A stretch of 64,000 nt of DNA from Opitutales bacterium (GCA_021772515.1 JAJFLU010000022.1:160308-224307), one strand, 5' to 3'; shown: positions 21,353 through 32,555, counted from the first letter of the stretch. Translations and numbers: made by a program. Notes: generated from the sequence alone by a model not told the origin.

Positions 21353-21388
21353 AAAAGCCAACCCTGGTTCCGCCTGGGTGGGGCTTTT
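21353..21388. terminator. Bidirectional-looking hairpin between cheW and the MCP gene
   Basis: AAAAGCC (21353-21359) / GGCTTTT (21382-21388) with inner CCC/GGG pairing. Confidence 0.5.
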
Positions 21389-21444
21389 CTCCGCTCCAAT
21401 AAATTGATTAGTTAGACGACCTTATTTTTCCCGTAGACTCAGTA

Positions 21445-21888
21445 TTAATTTAGTTTGATTGCTGAAAAATCGAGAAGCTTGTTCATATCGAGTGTGAGAA
21501 GCAGCTTTTCGTTGAGCTTGTAAACACCCGTGGTTAAATCCCTTGCTTTTCCCAATAAATTTTGTGGCGGTGGTTCGTAGTTTTCTTCATCTACCTCGAT
21601 AACGTCACCGATTTCGTCCACCAGAAGGCTAACAGCGCCATCACTGGTTTTAATAATTACATTCATGGGCTCATCTTCCGCCGGGCGAGAGCTTAGACCT
21701 AGTCGCCTGCGTAAATCTATCGCCGTAACGATTTGGCCACGCAAATTAATGAGGCCCTTTATTACTGAATCGGCCATCGGCACTCTCGTCATATTTTGAA
21801 ATCGAATGATTTCCTGAACGTGCATGACATCAACTCCGAAGAAGCTGCTGTCCACATAAAAAGTGCAATACTGTTTAACTTTATCCAT
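21445..21888 (-). CDS. cheW: CheW coupling protein
   Basis: YCTFYVDSSFFGVDVMHVQEIIRFQNMTRVPMADSVIKGLINLRGQIVTAIDLRRRLGL. Confidence 0.95.
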   Translation of the reverse strand: MDKVKQYCTFYVDSSFFGVDVMHVQEIIRFQNMTRVPMADSVIKGLINLRGQIVTAIDLRRRLGLSSRPAEDEPMNVIIKTSDGAVSLLVDEIGDVIEVDEENYEPPPQNLLGKARDLTTGVYKLNEKLLLTLDMNKLLDFSAIKLN

Positions 21889-21906
21889 GATTAGTTATGT
21901 TGAAAA

Positions 21907-24216
21907 TTAATTGACGCCGGCAGAGCTATAGAAACTGGGATCGGCAGAGCGGATGATTTCTGGAACATCCAGGAGGTCGGTGACTTTTGTCTGGATGACC
22001 GCAGATCCGATTACTCCGTTTCGCCGCATCCTGTGCTGCACGCTGATTTCCTCTTCCACGACGTCATGGATGTTATCTACCACCAATCCGACACTTTTAC
22101 CGTTTTCAGAATAGACAACGACTTTGAGAGCTTCATCGTTATTATTGTGAGCATGACTCCCGTCGCCGAGAATATCAGAAATATAAATGAGGGGGAGAAT
22201 TTCGCCCCTGTATTGCACCACCTGACGGTTTCCAGCCTTTTCAAGGGTGTTTACCTGGATTTCTTCAAGTCGTGCCACGGTGGAAAGTGGTATGGCCATG
22301 CGTGAGGATTCGCCCACTCCGATGAGGAGCATATTTTGCCGTTCTGTACCTGCGCTTTTAAGGTCCTTTTCAGTTTCCCCGATGCCTTTTTCGTGTCGTT
22401 CATTGATGATATTGGCGCTGTGCGCGATACCCATGACATCGAGTATGAGGGCTACTTTGCCATCACCCATGATGGTTGCTCCGGCGTAGCACGTGATATC
22501 CTTGAGGGTTTTTCCCAGTGGCTTGACGACGATCTCCTCGGTGTCGTTAATTTCGTCAACCACAAGGCCGAACTGGTGGTCATCGGCTTGCAGGACGACA
22601 ATGCTGACGGATTCATCCAGAAACTGATTGTCCTTATTAACACTACTGGCTTCCAATTCGAGGACGTTATCCAGAAATACGATTGGCAGGAGATTTCCTC
22701 TTAATCGATATACCGGGGTGCCTTGTATGGTTTCGATTTCGCTCTTGTTTTCGAGCCGGACCAGTTCAAGAAGGTTAACCTGTGGTATGGCGAAACGCTC
22801 GCCGCCGCCGGAAATTGTCAAAGCGGGTATGATTGCCAAGGTAAGGGGAATCTTGATTTTTATATCGGTTCCCGCTCCCGGGTTACTTTGGATGTCGATC
22901 GATCCGCCAATTTTTTCGATATTGGTTTTTACGACATCCATGCCAACGCCCCGTCCAGAAACATTGGTGACGGCTTCTGCGGTGGAAAGCCCTGGTAAAA
23001 AGAGTAGGTTGGTTTTTTCCCGTTCAGTCAGATTTTCCACCTGTTCCTTGGTCAAAAGTCCGAGTTTGACCGCTTTATCGGCGATTCTCTGATGGTTAAT
23101 ACCGCCTCCATCATCGGTTATTTCTATGTTGACCTTGCCGCCTTCATGGAAGGCCCGGAGGAGTAATGTTCCTTCTTCGGGTTTGTTACTGGCGCTGCGA
23201 ACCTCTGGGAGCTCGATCCCGTGGTCCGCCGAATTGCGAACGATGTGGGTAAGCGGATCCTTGATCGCCTCGATGAGAGTTTTATCCAGTTCGGTTTCTT
23301 TACCCTCCATTACGAGGTTAATTTTTTTACCACATTGTGTGGCCAAATCGCGGACCACCCGGGGAAATTTGTTCCAGACATTGCCGATCGGCTGCATGCG
23401 GGTTTTCATGACACCCTCCTGCAGTTCCGTGGCGATGAGGTTTAGGCGTTGGCTAGTCGCGATCAAAGCGGGATCCTCCTGGCTGGCCGTAAATTGTAAA
23501 ATTTGATTGCGGGTTAAAACCAGCTCCCCAACGAGGGCCATCAGCTTGTCCAGTAAACCGACTCCAACCCGGATATTTCCTTCGGCAACCTGCTTGGCCT
23601 TCGATTCGAGCAGGCTGAGTGGATCCGGTTCCGTGTTTGCGGGTGGTTTTGGCGTTTCTACCTGAGCGACTTGGAGTGCAGGCGGAGGTGTTTGATCGGC
23701 CTCTTCGACTACATCCGGCTGCGCAACTGGCATCGGCAGACCCGTTTCCTCGACAGCCAGTTGCTTTGGTTTTTCTGCCGCCGCCGCCGATTCAACTACT
23801 GCAGCGGGTGCAGACGCCTCTGGTTCATCTTCCTCGGCCAGATAGGTGATCATTTCGATCAGGGAACTGTAATCGCCGTTTCCGTCATTCTTGTGGATCG
23901 CGACATGGTCGAGCATCTCGCGGATGGCATCACCCATCGACAAAAGGGTATTTACAATACCGAGATGGACTTTGAGTTTGCCGTCCCTTATCAAGCTCAA
24001 GAGGTTCTCTCCTGCGTGGGCCACTTTCTCGAGTTTCGAGAAGGATAGGAAGCCGCTCGTCCCCTTAATTGTATGAACGGTTCGGAAAATACTGGCGATC
24101 GTTTCCTGGGATTCAGGATCCTGCTCGAGTTCGACCAAATCTCTGTCCAACTGGTCGAGCCCCTCGGTACTCTCGATCATAAATTCTTGAATGATTTCTT
24201 CAAAATCTTCGTCCAT
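21907..24216 (-). CDS. cheA: CheA histidine kinase with an additional C-terminal CheW-like domain
   Basis: Hpt (IFRTVHTIKGTSGFL), HATPase (DPLTHIVRNSADHGIE, GRGVGMDVVKTNI), then two successive CheW-like regions. Confidence 0.95.
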   Translation of the reverse strand: MDEDFEEIIQEFMIESTEGLDQLDRDLVELEQDPESQETIASIFRTVHTIKGTSGFLSFSKLEKVAHAGENLLSLIRDGKLKVHLGIVNTLLSMGDAIREMLDHVAIHKNDGNGDYSSLIEMITYLAEEDEPEASAPAAVVESAAAAEKPKQLAVEETGLPMPVAQPDVVEEADQTPPPALQVAQVETPKPPANTEPDPLSLLESKAKQVAEGNIRVGVGLLDKLMALVGELVLTRNQILQFTASQEDPALIATSQRLNLIATELQEGVMKTRMQPIGNVWNKFPRVVRDLATQCGKKINLVMEGKETELDKTLIEAIKDPLTHIVRNSADHGIELPEVRSASNKPEEGTLLLRAFHEGGKVNIEITDDGGGINHQRIADKAVKLGLLTKEQVENLTEREKTNLLFLPGLSTAEAVTNVSGRGVGMDVVKTNIEKIGGSIDIQSNPGAGTDIKIKIPLTLAIIPALTISGGGERFAIPQVNLLELVRLENKSEIETIQGTPVYRLRGNLLPIVFLDNVLELEASSVNKDNQFLDESVSIVVLQADDHQFGLVVDEINDTEEIVVKPLGKTLKDITCYAGATIMGDGKVALILDVMGIAHSANIINERHEKGIGETEKDLKSAGTERQNMLLIGVGESSRMAIPLSTVARLEEIQVNTLEKAGNRQVVQYRGEILPLIYISDILGDGSHAHNNNDEALKVVVYSENGKSVGLVVDNIHDVVEEEISVQHRMRRNGVIGSAVIQTKVTDLLDVPEIIRSADPSFYSSAGVN

Positions 24217-24559
24217 TTTTATCTCCGTGGATTTTTTATTAGTGGGCCGGTTGCTTTCTCAATCCGGTCAAATTACAGCGCAACGCCCCTCCGGCACCCT
24301 CTTGAGGAATGGAATTCGAGCATCCGCTTATTAAAGTCATTTCCTGAGTCCATCGTATAAATGGGCGCTACAGTAGCACACAGGATTTCATATCGGGAAA
24401 TGAGGCCTTTACTTAAAATAAACTTTGGCCTGATCGCTCGGAAAAGGATACAATCTCCTTGTTCGGTTTAGACGGAAATCGAATGAAGGCGATTTATTGG
24501 ACATCCACCAGTGCTTCGGCATCGATAAATCGCCAAAACACAATTTTTACTCGGAGGGA

Positions 24560-25435
24560 CTAACTGCTATAGACGGTCAGGAGGGTATCGGCGATGACAG
24601 AGGGTGTTTCGGCTACTGCGATTCCGGCGTCTTTGAGGGCGGCGATTTTGGCCTCTGCGGTGCCGCTGCCGCCCGAAACAATGGCGCCGGCGTGGCCCAT
24701 CCGCCTTCCCGGTGGGGCGGTCATTCCGGCGATGAAGGCAGCCACAGGTTTATTCACGAAATCCTTGATATAGGCGGCGGCTTCCTCCTCGGCCGAGCCC
24801 CCGATTTCTCCGATCAGAATAATGGCGTCGGTATCGGGATCGGCATTAAATAATTTCACTGCATCCATATGGGTAGTTCCGATAATCGGGTCGCCGCCGA
24901 TACCGATACAGGTGCTTTGACCGTGACCCCGAACGGTTAGCTGCCAAACCGCTTCGTATGTCAATGTGCCTGAGCGGGAAATAACGCCCACTTTACCCGG
25001 TTTGTGGATATAGCCCGGCATGATGCCCATTTTGCACTCTCCGGGGGTAATAATGCCCGGACAGTTTGGCCCGATAAGAACCGTGGAGCTTTTATCCAAA
25101 ACCTGTTTCACCTCGGCCATATCGCGTGTCGGAATACCCTCGGTGATACAGATTACGACACCCACGCCGGCATCGACCGCCTCCAGAATGGAATCCGCTG
25201 CAAAGGGGGGCGGCACAAAGACGAGGGAGGCATTTGCGCCGGTTTCCGCGACCGCCTGATGAACGCTGTCGAAGACGGGTACCTTGTCATCGAAAATTTG
25301 GCCTCCTTTGCCGGGGGTTACCCCCGCCACAATGTTGGTGCCGTATTCGAGGCATTGCCGTGAGTGGAAGGAGCCGTTATTACCGGTAATCCCCTGGACG
25401 ACGACGCGAGTATTTTTATCAACCAGAACGCTCAT
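24560..25435 (-). CDS. sucD: Succinyl-CoA synthetase alpha subunit
   Basis: [52 protein letters not shown] active-site His. Confidence 0.97.
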   Translation of the reverse strand: MSVLVDKNTRVVVQGITGNNGSFHSRQCLEYGTNIVAGVTPGKGGQIFDDKVPVFDSVHQAVAETGANASLVFVPPPFAADSILEAVDAGVGVVICITEGIPTRDMAEVKQVLDKSSTVLIGPNCPGIITPGECKMGIMPGYIHKPGKVGVISRSGTLTYEAVWQLTVRGHGQSTCIGIGGDPIIGTTHMDAVKLFNADPDTDAIILIGEIGGSAEEEAAAYIKDFVNKPVAAFIAGMTAPPGRRMGHAGAIVSGGSGTAEAKIAALKDAGIAVAETPSVIADTLLTVYSS

Positions 25436-25455
25436 GTTATAAATTTGAAATAAAT

Positions 25456-26643
25456 TTAATTTTGCGCGGCCAACTGGACGATCTTTTCGGCGGCCTCACT
25501 CAGGCTGTCAGCCGAATTGATTGCCAGATCGCTTTCCTTGAGCAACTGTTTGCCGCGATCCACATTGGTTCCCTCCAGACGAACGACCAATGGCACCTCG
25601 ATATGGACGGATTTGGCGGCGCCGATTATGCCTGCGGCAATGATGTCGCATTTCATGATTCCACCAAAGATGTTGACCAGAATACCCTTCACATTGGGAT
25701 CGCTGAGGATGATCTTGAAGGCCTGTGTGACCTGCTCCTCATTGGCCCCGCCGCCCACATCGAGAAAATTGGCCGGATTGCCACCGAAATGCTTTATGAT
25801 GTCCATGGTCGCCATGGCGAGACCCGCTCCGTTGACCATGCAGGCGATATTGCCGTCGAGAGCGATATAATTGAGGGAATGCCGAGAGGCCTCGACCTCC
25901 TTGGGATCCTCCTCGTTCAGATCGCGCAGGGCCGAAATATCTTCATGACGGTAGAGGGCGTTGTCATCGAAACCCATTTTGGCGTCCAAAGCCTCGACAT
26001 TGCCCTCCTTTGTCAAAATGAGTGGATTGATCTCGACGAGGCTGGCATCTTTTTCGTGAAAAAGCCGGTAGAGGGCCTGCACAATTTTAACCGCCTGGCG
26101 GAATGCCACACCCTTGAAACCGAGGCCGAGCGCCACCTGCCGGGCTTGGTAGGGCATCAGGCCGTGAATGGGATCGATAAAAACGCGGGTGATTTTCTCG
26201 GGGGCTTCCGAGGCCACCTTTTCAATGTCCACCCCACCTTCGGTGGAGGCCACAATAACCGGTTTGGAAGTGGCGCGGTCCAGAAGGATGGCCAAATAAT
26301 ACTCCTTTTCGATTTGGCTGATTTCGGTGAAATAGACGGTTTGGACCTTCCGACCGACCGGGCCTGTCTGGTGCGTAACGAGGGTATTTCCCAGCATCCG
26401 ACCCGCCGATTCGAGGGCTTCCTCTTTGGTGGCGAGAACCTGAACCCCGCCCTCGTAGCCATCGGTAAAAGTCCCCTTGCCGCGACCCCCGGCATGGATT
26501 TGTGATTTTACGACCACCCCTCCATCGGGCAACGCATTGAGAGCCTTTTCGAAATCCTCCCGACGTTGAGCCGTTTGCCCACCGGGAACGGGAATGCCAT
26601 ACTGCTCGAAGAGAACCTTGGCCTGGAATTCGTGGATATTCAT
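25456..26643 (-). CDS. sucC: Succinyl-CoA synthetase beta subunit
   Basis: [22 protein letters not shown] start; [20 protein letters not shown] extension to 26733 overlaps rph and is rejected. Confidence 0.97.
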   Translation of the reverse strand: MNIHEFQAKVLFEQYGIPVPGGQTAQRREDFEKALNALPDGGVVVKSQIHAGGRGKGTFTDGYEGGVQVLATKEEALESAGRMLGNTLVTHQTGPVGRKVQTVYFTEISQIEKEYYLAILLDRATSKPVIVASTEGGVDIEKVASEAPEKITRVFIDPIHGLMPYQARQVALGLGFKGVAFRQAVKIVQALYRLFHEKDASLVEINPLILTKEGNVEALDAKMGFDDNALYRHEDISALRDLNEEDPKEVEASRHSLNYIALDGNIACMVNGAGLAMATMDIIKHFGGNPANFLDVGGGANEEQVTQAFKIILSDPNVKGILVNIFGGIMKCDIIAAGIIGAAKSVHIEVPLVVRLEGTNVDRGKQLLKESDLAINSADSLSEAAEKIVQLAAQN

Positions 26644-26689
26644 ACGTTTATTTCGGAAGGTTTGGGACTTTTCAAAGGGTTTTGAGGTA

Positions 26690-27457
26690 CTAGCACTCGG
26701 CGCTAGTCCGTATTTTTGCAGATTCCTCTTCAATAACTTGATTTTGTAAAATGGTCAAATCGGCGATTCCTTTTTTGCCCAGATCGAGGAGGGAATCCAG
26801 TTGTTCTCTGGAAAAAGTTGCCTCTTCGCCGGAGCCTTGCACTTCAACGAAATCTCCGGACCCAGTCATGACAATGTTGAAATCGGCACCGGCATCCCTG
26901 TCTTCCACATAATCGAGATCGAGGATTTCGTTTTCCCGGTAAATACCCGCGCTTATTGCCGCCACTGAATCTTTAAAAGGGTTTTCCGCCAGCTTGCCCG
27001 CCGCCAGAAGCTTTTCCACGGCCAGCCTTGCGGCAGCGAAAGCGCCCGTGATCGAGGCCGTGCGGGTGCCGCCATCGGCCTGGAGAACATCGCAATCGAT
27101 CCAGAGGCTGTAGCCCGGAAGCTTCTTGAGATCGGCTACGGCTCGCAAAGAGCGACCGATCAAACGTTGAATTTCCATCGAGCGCCCGTCTATTTTCCCC
27201 CTCGTGCTATCGCGCATTTTCCGGTCCAGCGTGCTGTAGGGAAGCATGGAATACTCCGCCGTTATCCAACCGCCCACGACCCCCTGTTGAATCATCCAGC
27301 GAGGGACTTTTTTATCAACAGTGGCGGCGCAAATTACCTTGGTGTTGCCGAATTCGGCCAGGATAGAACCCGTTGCGTAGGGGGCGATTCCCGGTTTGAG
27401 GGAAATATCTCTCAATTGATCGGGCCGTCGGTTATTGGATCTGCTGATTTCCGGCAT
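26690..27457 (-). CDS. rph: Ribonuclease PH
   Basis: MPEISRSNNRRPDQLRDISLKPG...TRGKIDGRSMEIQRLIGRSLRAV...DCDVLQADGGTRTASITGA. Confidence 0.95.
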   Translation of the reverse strand: MPEISRSNNRRPDQLRDISLKPGIAPYATGSILAEFGNTKVICAATVDKKVPRWMIQQGVVGGWITAEYSMLPYSTLDRKMRDSTRGKIDGRSMEIQRLIGRSLRAVADLKKLPGYSLWIDCDVLQADGGTRTASITGAFAAARLAVEKLLAAGKLAENPFKDSVAAISAGIYRENEILDLDYVEDRDAGADFNIVMTGSGDFVEVQGSGEEATFSREQLDSLLDLGKKGIADLTILQNQVIEEESAKIRTSAEC

Positions 27458-27492
27458 AAGGTTGCTCAAAAGGGAACAATTCGAGGTAAAAA

Positions 27493-29553
27493 TCAAGACC
27501 TTTCCGCTAATTCGGGGGTGGTCTCGGGTTCCTTCCATTTGCCGTTTTCCTTGATAAGATCTACGAGTTCATCGACGGCACGGGCTTCCGGTATGTGGAA
27601 TTTGACGCATTGCTTGCCCGAATAAAGGTTCACCTTTCCCGGCGCACCGCCCACATATCCGAAATCGGCATCGGCCATTTCACCCGGCCCGTTGACGATG
27701 CAGCCCATCACCGCTATGGTGACGCCTTTGAGGTGATTGGTGCGGGCGCGGATTTTCTGGGTAGTGCTTTGCAAATCGAAAAGAGTGCGTCCACAACTGG
27801 GGCAGGCGACGTATTCAGTTTTTGAGATACGGGCTCTGGCGCCCTGTAGCAAATTGTAGCCCAAGGAGGTCGCTCTGGCCAAATCGGGTTCGTTTTCCAC
27901 ACTTATCAGGTCTCCGATGCCATCGCATAACAGGCTGCCGGAAAGGACGGATGCCTCGAGGAGGCGATTGCCGAAGTAATCCCGAAAATCGACGCAGTTG
28001 GCGGTGTTGCAACGAATCCAAATGGGCGCGTCCACACTCAAATCTTTCAACACCTGTGCCAAAAGTCGGTAACTGCCAACCGGATGCAGGTTTTCGCCGG
28101 GTTGGGAAAGGGTGAAAACGATGCCCCGATTTCCCATCTGTTGCAAGGCCGGACCCATTTTCAGGCAATCCTCGGGATTGATGTCCACGGCCAGAACCAA
28201 GCCCTTATCTTTAGCAAAGGTTGCGAATTCTTGAAGCAGGTGCACCTCGCCGACTGAGAAACGGCGCAGAAGAACCCATCCCGCTTCTGCTGCCCATTCC
28301 TGATTTTGGAGGAGGTCGGGGCTGACCTCTGGAGCCAGATCGAGAACATAAAAAGGAAGCTCACCACCGAGTTCTCTTTGCAGGGCAGATAGATTTTCCA
28401 GATCCTCCGAAGTTTGGATTGGCAGGATCAGACCTTCCAGTTTGGCGTCCCGCAGTCGCGCTCCGACGGCCTTTACCGCCGAACTGATTTCCCTCCATGT
28501 GGAAAGGGGATGCCGGGCTGCTATGATTACTCTCGGGGGTTCTCTGCCCGCCGCCGGGCAATGCGGCCCCAATTGCAGGAGTGTGGCCGTTCTTCGGGTA
28601 AATTGGTAGGGATCGATATCGTCTCTAAATGATGGTAATTGCGTGTTATCGCCGCTCGATTGCCAGAGGTTCTCCGCTTTCTCGGCCAACTCCCTGGCCA
28701 CCGGGATTTCCGCCACGGGGTCTTCAGTGAGGGAAACACGGATGGTGTCGCCAAGACCGTCGAAGAGCAGGGCGCCTATACCGATGGCGCTTTTGATGCG
28801 GGCGTCCTCGCCGTCGCCGGCTTCGGTCACCCCCAAATGCAGGGGATAAGTCATGCCCTCCTCGTTCATGCGGGCCACCGCGAGGCGATACGCCTCGATC
28901 ATTACCTTGGGGTTGCTCGCTTTCATGGAGAGCACGATGCCTTTGAAATTATGCGACTCGCAGATGCGGATAAATTCGAGGGCGGACTCGATCATGCCCA
29001 GCGGGGTGTCCCCATAGCGGTTGAGAATGCGATCGGACAAAGAGCCGTGATTGGTTCCGATGCGCATGGCCCTGCCAAACTCCTTGCATCGTTTCACAAT
29101 GGGGGAGAAATCCTCGTAAAGACGCTCCAATTCCTCCTCGTATTGGAGGTCGGAATACTCGCGAATTTGAAACTTTTTTTTGTCGGCGTAGTTACCGGGG
29201 TTGATTCGCACTTTTTCCACATGCTTGGCCGCCTCCATTGCTGCCGAGGGCAAAAAATGGATATCGGCGACCAAGGGCACGTCAATTTTAGCCTCCCTCA
29301 ATTGATGCGAAATCGACTCCAACGCCTGGGCGGCTTTTACATTTTGGGCGGTAATGCGGACGATCTCACACCCGGCCTCGACCAGTGCGATGGACTGTTG
29401 AACCGTTGCCTCGACATCCTGAGTGGGGGTCGTCGTCATCGACTGGATACGAATGGGATGCCCGTTCCCCAGCGGAAGATGGCCAATCGTCACCTCAGAG
29501 GCTTTTCGCCGCCTTGAGGTGAATCTGGATTCGCAATATTCAGTCATCCGCAA
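27493..29553 (-). CDS. ispG: 4-hydroxy-3-methylbut-2-enyl diphosphate synthase, long (three-domain) form
   Basis: GNGHPIRIQSMTTTPTQDVEATVQQ; C-terminal ACPSCGRTLF...VMGCIVNGPGE; 686 aa with the large central insertion seen in plant/Chlamydia/Bacteroidota-type GcpE. Confidence 0.95.
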   Translation of the reverse strand: MRMTEYCESRFTSRRRKASEVTIGHLPLGNGHPIRIQSMTTTPTQDVEATVQQSIALVEAGCEIVRITAQNVKAAQALESISHQLREAKIDVPLVADIHFLPSAAMEAAKHVEKVRINPGNYADKKKFQIREYSDLQYEEELERLYEDFSPIVKRCKEFGRAMRIGTNHGSLSDRILNRYGDTPLGMIESALEFIRICESHNFKGIVLSMKASNPKVMIEAYRLAVARMNEEGMTYPLHLGVTEAGDGEDARIKSAIGIGALLFDGLGDTIRVSLTEDPVAEIPVARELAEKAENLWQSSGDNTQLPSFRDDIDPYQFTRRTATLLQLGPHCPAAGREPPRVIIAARHPLSTWREISSAVKAVGARLRDAKLEGLILPIQTSEDLENLSALQRELGGELPFYVLDLAPEVSPDLLQNQEWAAEAGWVLLRRFSVGEVHLLQEFATFAKDKGLVLAVDINPEDCLKMGPALQQMGNRGIVFTLSQPGENLHPVGSYRLLAQVLKDLSVDAPIWIRCNTANCVDFRDYFGNRLLEASVLSGSLLCDGIGDLISVENEPDLARATSLGYNLLQGARARISKTEYVACPSCGRTLFDLQSTTQKIRARTNHLKGVTIAVMGCIVNGPGEMADADFGYVGGAPGKVNLYSGKQCVKFHIPEARAVDELVDLIKENGKWKEPETTPELAERS

Positions 29554-29568
29554 AATCGATTATGCAAT

Positions 29569-31395
29569 TTATTCGGACTCATCTTTTTGTGATGAGAAAA
29601 CCGGTTGTATGTAGAGAGAACTTTCCAGTTCGTATCGTTTTTCGTCTTCATTATCACCCTGCCAGCGGCGCACGTCAAAAAAGCTGACATAAATCATCAT
29701 GGAAAAGAGCAAAATCATAAATACTCCCTGTGTCCCGGCAATCAAGTAGGGAGGAAGCGCTTTGCCACGTAATTTTGCCAGGGTCGCGAAAACGATATGC
29801 CCCCCGTCAAGCACCGGGATGGGCAGGAGGTTCAGGATGGCGAGATTGATATTGAGCAGGCAGGTAAACCAGATTACCAGACGGATATCGATGTTGGCCA
29901 AAAATAATAGCAGCCGGATGATTCCGGGAGGACCGCTCAAGTTGCTGATGCTGATATCGGATCTAGGATTTACGAGACTCCCCAATACCTGCAAGGTTGA
30001 TTTCACAATGGCTGAAAATTGTTCGATCGGACTCAGGTGGACGGTTATGGAACGACTTTTGAAGCCGAAACCCATCATGGGAGTTTTCTTGGGTGGCCTG
30101 ATTTCCGCCATTGCTTCTCCGAGAATCGCCAGTGATCTTGGCTGCTCCTGAGTTCCCACGGAAAGGCTGAGGGTGTTTTTTTCACCACTGTTAATGCTAT
30201 CGACAAACGCCTGCAACGAGCCAACCGGTTGACCATTGACATTCAGAATGGCCTCGCCCGGCTCAAGATTTCCAAAAACGAAACTCGTGGGATCCTTAAT
30301 CTCATGGGCCAAGAGCGAAGATCGGGTATTGGGATCGGATGGAGAATCGACATTATCGGGGCCATAAATGGGCTGAACGAGAAGGGTCGCCTCCCTGTTG
30401 CTATCTTGAATATGAAGTTCGCCCAGAGGTTTGGTTCTGGCAACCATCTCCGCCTGCACGGAGACATCGAACTTCTCTGCCTCGCGCTCGATGGAGAGCA
30501 GAACGGGGGCATCCTGTTTTTCTTTTAAATGGTGAACAAGAGCGGCAAAGCTGTAGAGTTCACTGCCATCGGCGGCGAGAATTCCATCGTTTATCCGAAG
30601 GCCAGCTACGTCAGCGGGAGAGCCTTCCTGTATATATCTGATAATCAGACTATGGGCAGGTTTGATGCCCACCAATCTCATGCGATCTCCTGAGACCGAA
30701 TTAATTTTGGAAAGCTTTGGGTAAACCTCTATATCCAAAATCTCGCCCCCTCTTTCGATGGAAAATACCACTTTGGGATTGCCGTCGGAATCACGACCCG
30801 AACCGGTAAATATGGAATGCTGCAGCTCCGAAAAATTGGCGATACCACCGCCGTCAATACGCAAAACCCGATCACCCTCCTTTAGACCGGCGACAAAGGC
30901 GGGGCCGGGGGCTTCGGTGTTCAAGTCGAGGTTCACGGTCGGCTCGACGAATCCAATAATTGTGGTTTGCTCATCCTCACTCGTCGGTTTGCCAACCAGC
31001 CAAAGAAGGCAGGCCAGGACCATCGCAAAGAGCACGTTGAAAACCGCTCCCATGACTGCGACGATTACCTTGTCGAGGTAGGTGATTGGCGGCAGTTCCT
31101 CGTCATCATCCCCTTGGCCGCCCTCAATAGCGCCCATATCGGCCAATTGGGGCAGGGCAACATATCCGCCAAATGGCAGGATTGAAATGCGGTATTCGAC
31201 ACCGTTTCGTGTCCATGAGAAAATTTTAGGGCCAAAACCGATTGAGAAACGATCAATTCTCAATCCCCTTTTCCGGGCGGCAAGGAAATGCCCCAATTCA
31301 TGGATGAATATCGATCCCCCAAAAAAGAGGACGATGAGAAAAGTTCCCCAAATAATGGGAAGTGCGAGACTTAATAGACTGGTATCAGGATTCAT
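29569..31395 (-). CDS. rseP: RseP-like site-2 protease (M50) with PDZ domains
   Basis: GGSIFIHELGHFLAARKRG (HExxH), PVLDGGHIVF, PDZ-like repeats. Confidence 0.93.
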   Translation of the reverse strand: MNPDTSLLSLALPIIWGTFLIVLFFGGSIFIHELGHFLAARKRGLRIDRFSIGFGPKIFSWTRNGVEYRISILPFGGYVALPQLADMGAIEGGQGDDDEELPPITYLDKVIVAVMGAVFNVLFAMVLACLLWLVGKPTSEDEQTTIIGFVEPTVNLDLNTEAPGPAFVAGLKEGDRVLRIDGGGIANFSELQHSIFTGSGRDSDGNPKVVFSIERGGEILDIEVYPKLSKINSVSGDRMRLVGIKPAHSLIIRYIQEGSPADVAGLRINDGILAADGSELYSFAALVHHLKEKQDAPVLLSIEREAEKFDVSVQAEMVARTKPLGELHIQDSNREATLLVQPIYGPDNVDSPSDPNTRSSLLAHEIKDPTSFVFGNLEPGEAILNVNGQPVGSLQAFVDSINSGEKNTLSLSVGTQEQPRSLAILGEAMAEIRPPKKTPMMGFGFKSRSITVHLSPIEQFSAIVKSTLQVLGSLVNPRSDISISNLSGPPGIIRLLLFLANIDIRLVIWFTCLLNINLAILNLLPIPVLDGGHIVFATLAKLRGKALPPYLIAGTQGVFMILLFSMMIYVSFFDVRRWQGDNEDEKRYELESSLYIQPVFSSQKDESE

Positions 31396-32554
31396 GTTCG
31401 GTGATTAAATCGTTTGAGATGCGTCGGGCGGACCGGTCGATGTCGAGCACCTCTTCAAGGTTGGTCGGTTCGAAATTGTCAGATTTTTGAAGTGTATGGT
31501 CGATCAGGTCGCCGATGCCCAGATAACTTATCCGTTTTTTCAAAAAAGCGTCCACGGCAACTTCGTTGGCGGCATTGAAGACAGCCGGAGCCACCCCCGC
31601 CGCCTGCATGGCTTCACGGGCCAGCCGCAGACAGGGGAACCGCAATAGATCCGGTGGATTGAATTCGAGGTTCATGGAATCTTCAAAATTGAGGGTCTGA
31701 TCGACCCCGGCTCTTCTTTCAGGGTATAACAGGACGTGTTGAATGGCAAATGTCATGGATGGGGGCGAAAGTTGGGCCAGGATGGAACCGTCCACATATT
31801 CCACCATGGAATGTATAATACTCTGTGGGTGGACGACCACCCTGATCCGATTCGGTTCCATTCCGAAGAGCCAGCGCGCCTCAATTAGTTCGAGACCCTT
31901 GTTTGCCATCGTCGATGAATCGACCGTGATTTTTGTGCCCATCGACCAATTGGGGTGCTTGACCGCCTCCTCCGGGGTGATGCCCGCCATTTGCTCCAGA
32001 GTATGATTCCGGAAAGGGCCTCCCGAAGCGGTCAAGATGATACGGGCCACCTCATGGTTAGGAGCGCCGTTGAGGCATTGAAAAATGGCATTGTGCTCGC
32101 TGTCAACGGGCAGCACCTGCACACCTTTGGCCTTGGCTGCGGCCATGACGAATTTTCCGGCCAAGACGAGGACTTCCTTGCTGGCGAGGGCGATTTCTTT
32201 GTCTGCTTCGATGGCAGCGAGGGTGGGGTGGAGCCCCATTGTTCCGACGACGGCCACGACCACGACATCAGCTTCGGGGAGGGTTGCCAGGTGGTTAAGG
32301 CCCTCGATGCCGGTTCCAAGGGCCACATCCGGGTCAAAAAGGCCTGATTTTTTGGCGTCGTGACAGGCATTTTGATCAAAAAGGGTGACATGCTTGACCC
32401 CGAATTCACGGGCGATGGCGGCGAGGGGTTCCACCCGACTCCCACCTGCGATGCCGACGAGTTTCAAGCGGTCGGAATTAGCCCGTATCACACGTAGCGA
32501 ATTATGTCCGATCGAACCGGTTGCCCCCAGCAATACGACGCCTCTTCTACCCAT
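31385..32554 (-). CDS. dxr: 1-deoxy-D-xylulose 5-phosphate reductoisomerase
   Basis: MGRRGVVLLGATGSIGHNSLRVI; LPVDSEHNAIFQCL; ORF extension to 32662 overlaps cdsA. Confidence 0.96.
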   Translation of the reverse strand: MGRRGVVLLGATGSIGHNSLRVIRANSDRLKLVGIAGGSRVEPLAAIAREFGVKHVTLFDQNACHDAKKSGLFDPDVALGTGIEGLNHLATLPEADVVVVAVVGTMGLHPTLAAIEADKEIALASKEVLVLAGKFVMAAAKAKGVQVLPVDSEHNAIFQCLNGAPNHEVARIILTASGGPFRNHTLEQMAGITPEEAVKHPNWSMGTKITVDSSTMANKGLELIEARWLFGMEPNRIRVVVHPQSIIHSMVEYVDGSILAQLSPPSMTFAIQHVLLYPERRAGVDQTLNFEDSMNLEFNPPDLLRFPCLRLAREAMQAAGVAPAVFNAANEVAVDAFLKKRISYLGIGDLIDHTLQKSDNFEPTNLEEVLDIDRSARRISNDLITEHES

Positions 32555-32555
32555 T

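Noticed and set aside
25462-26505. 347-aa plus-strand ORF antisense to sucC
   Set aside because: sucC on the minus strand is unambiguous; the long antisense frame fits a codon-bias artefact and encodes no recognisable domain
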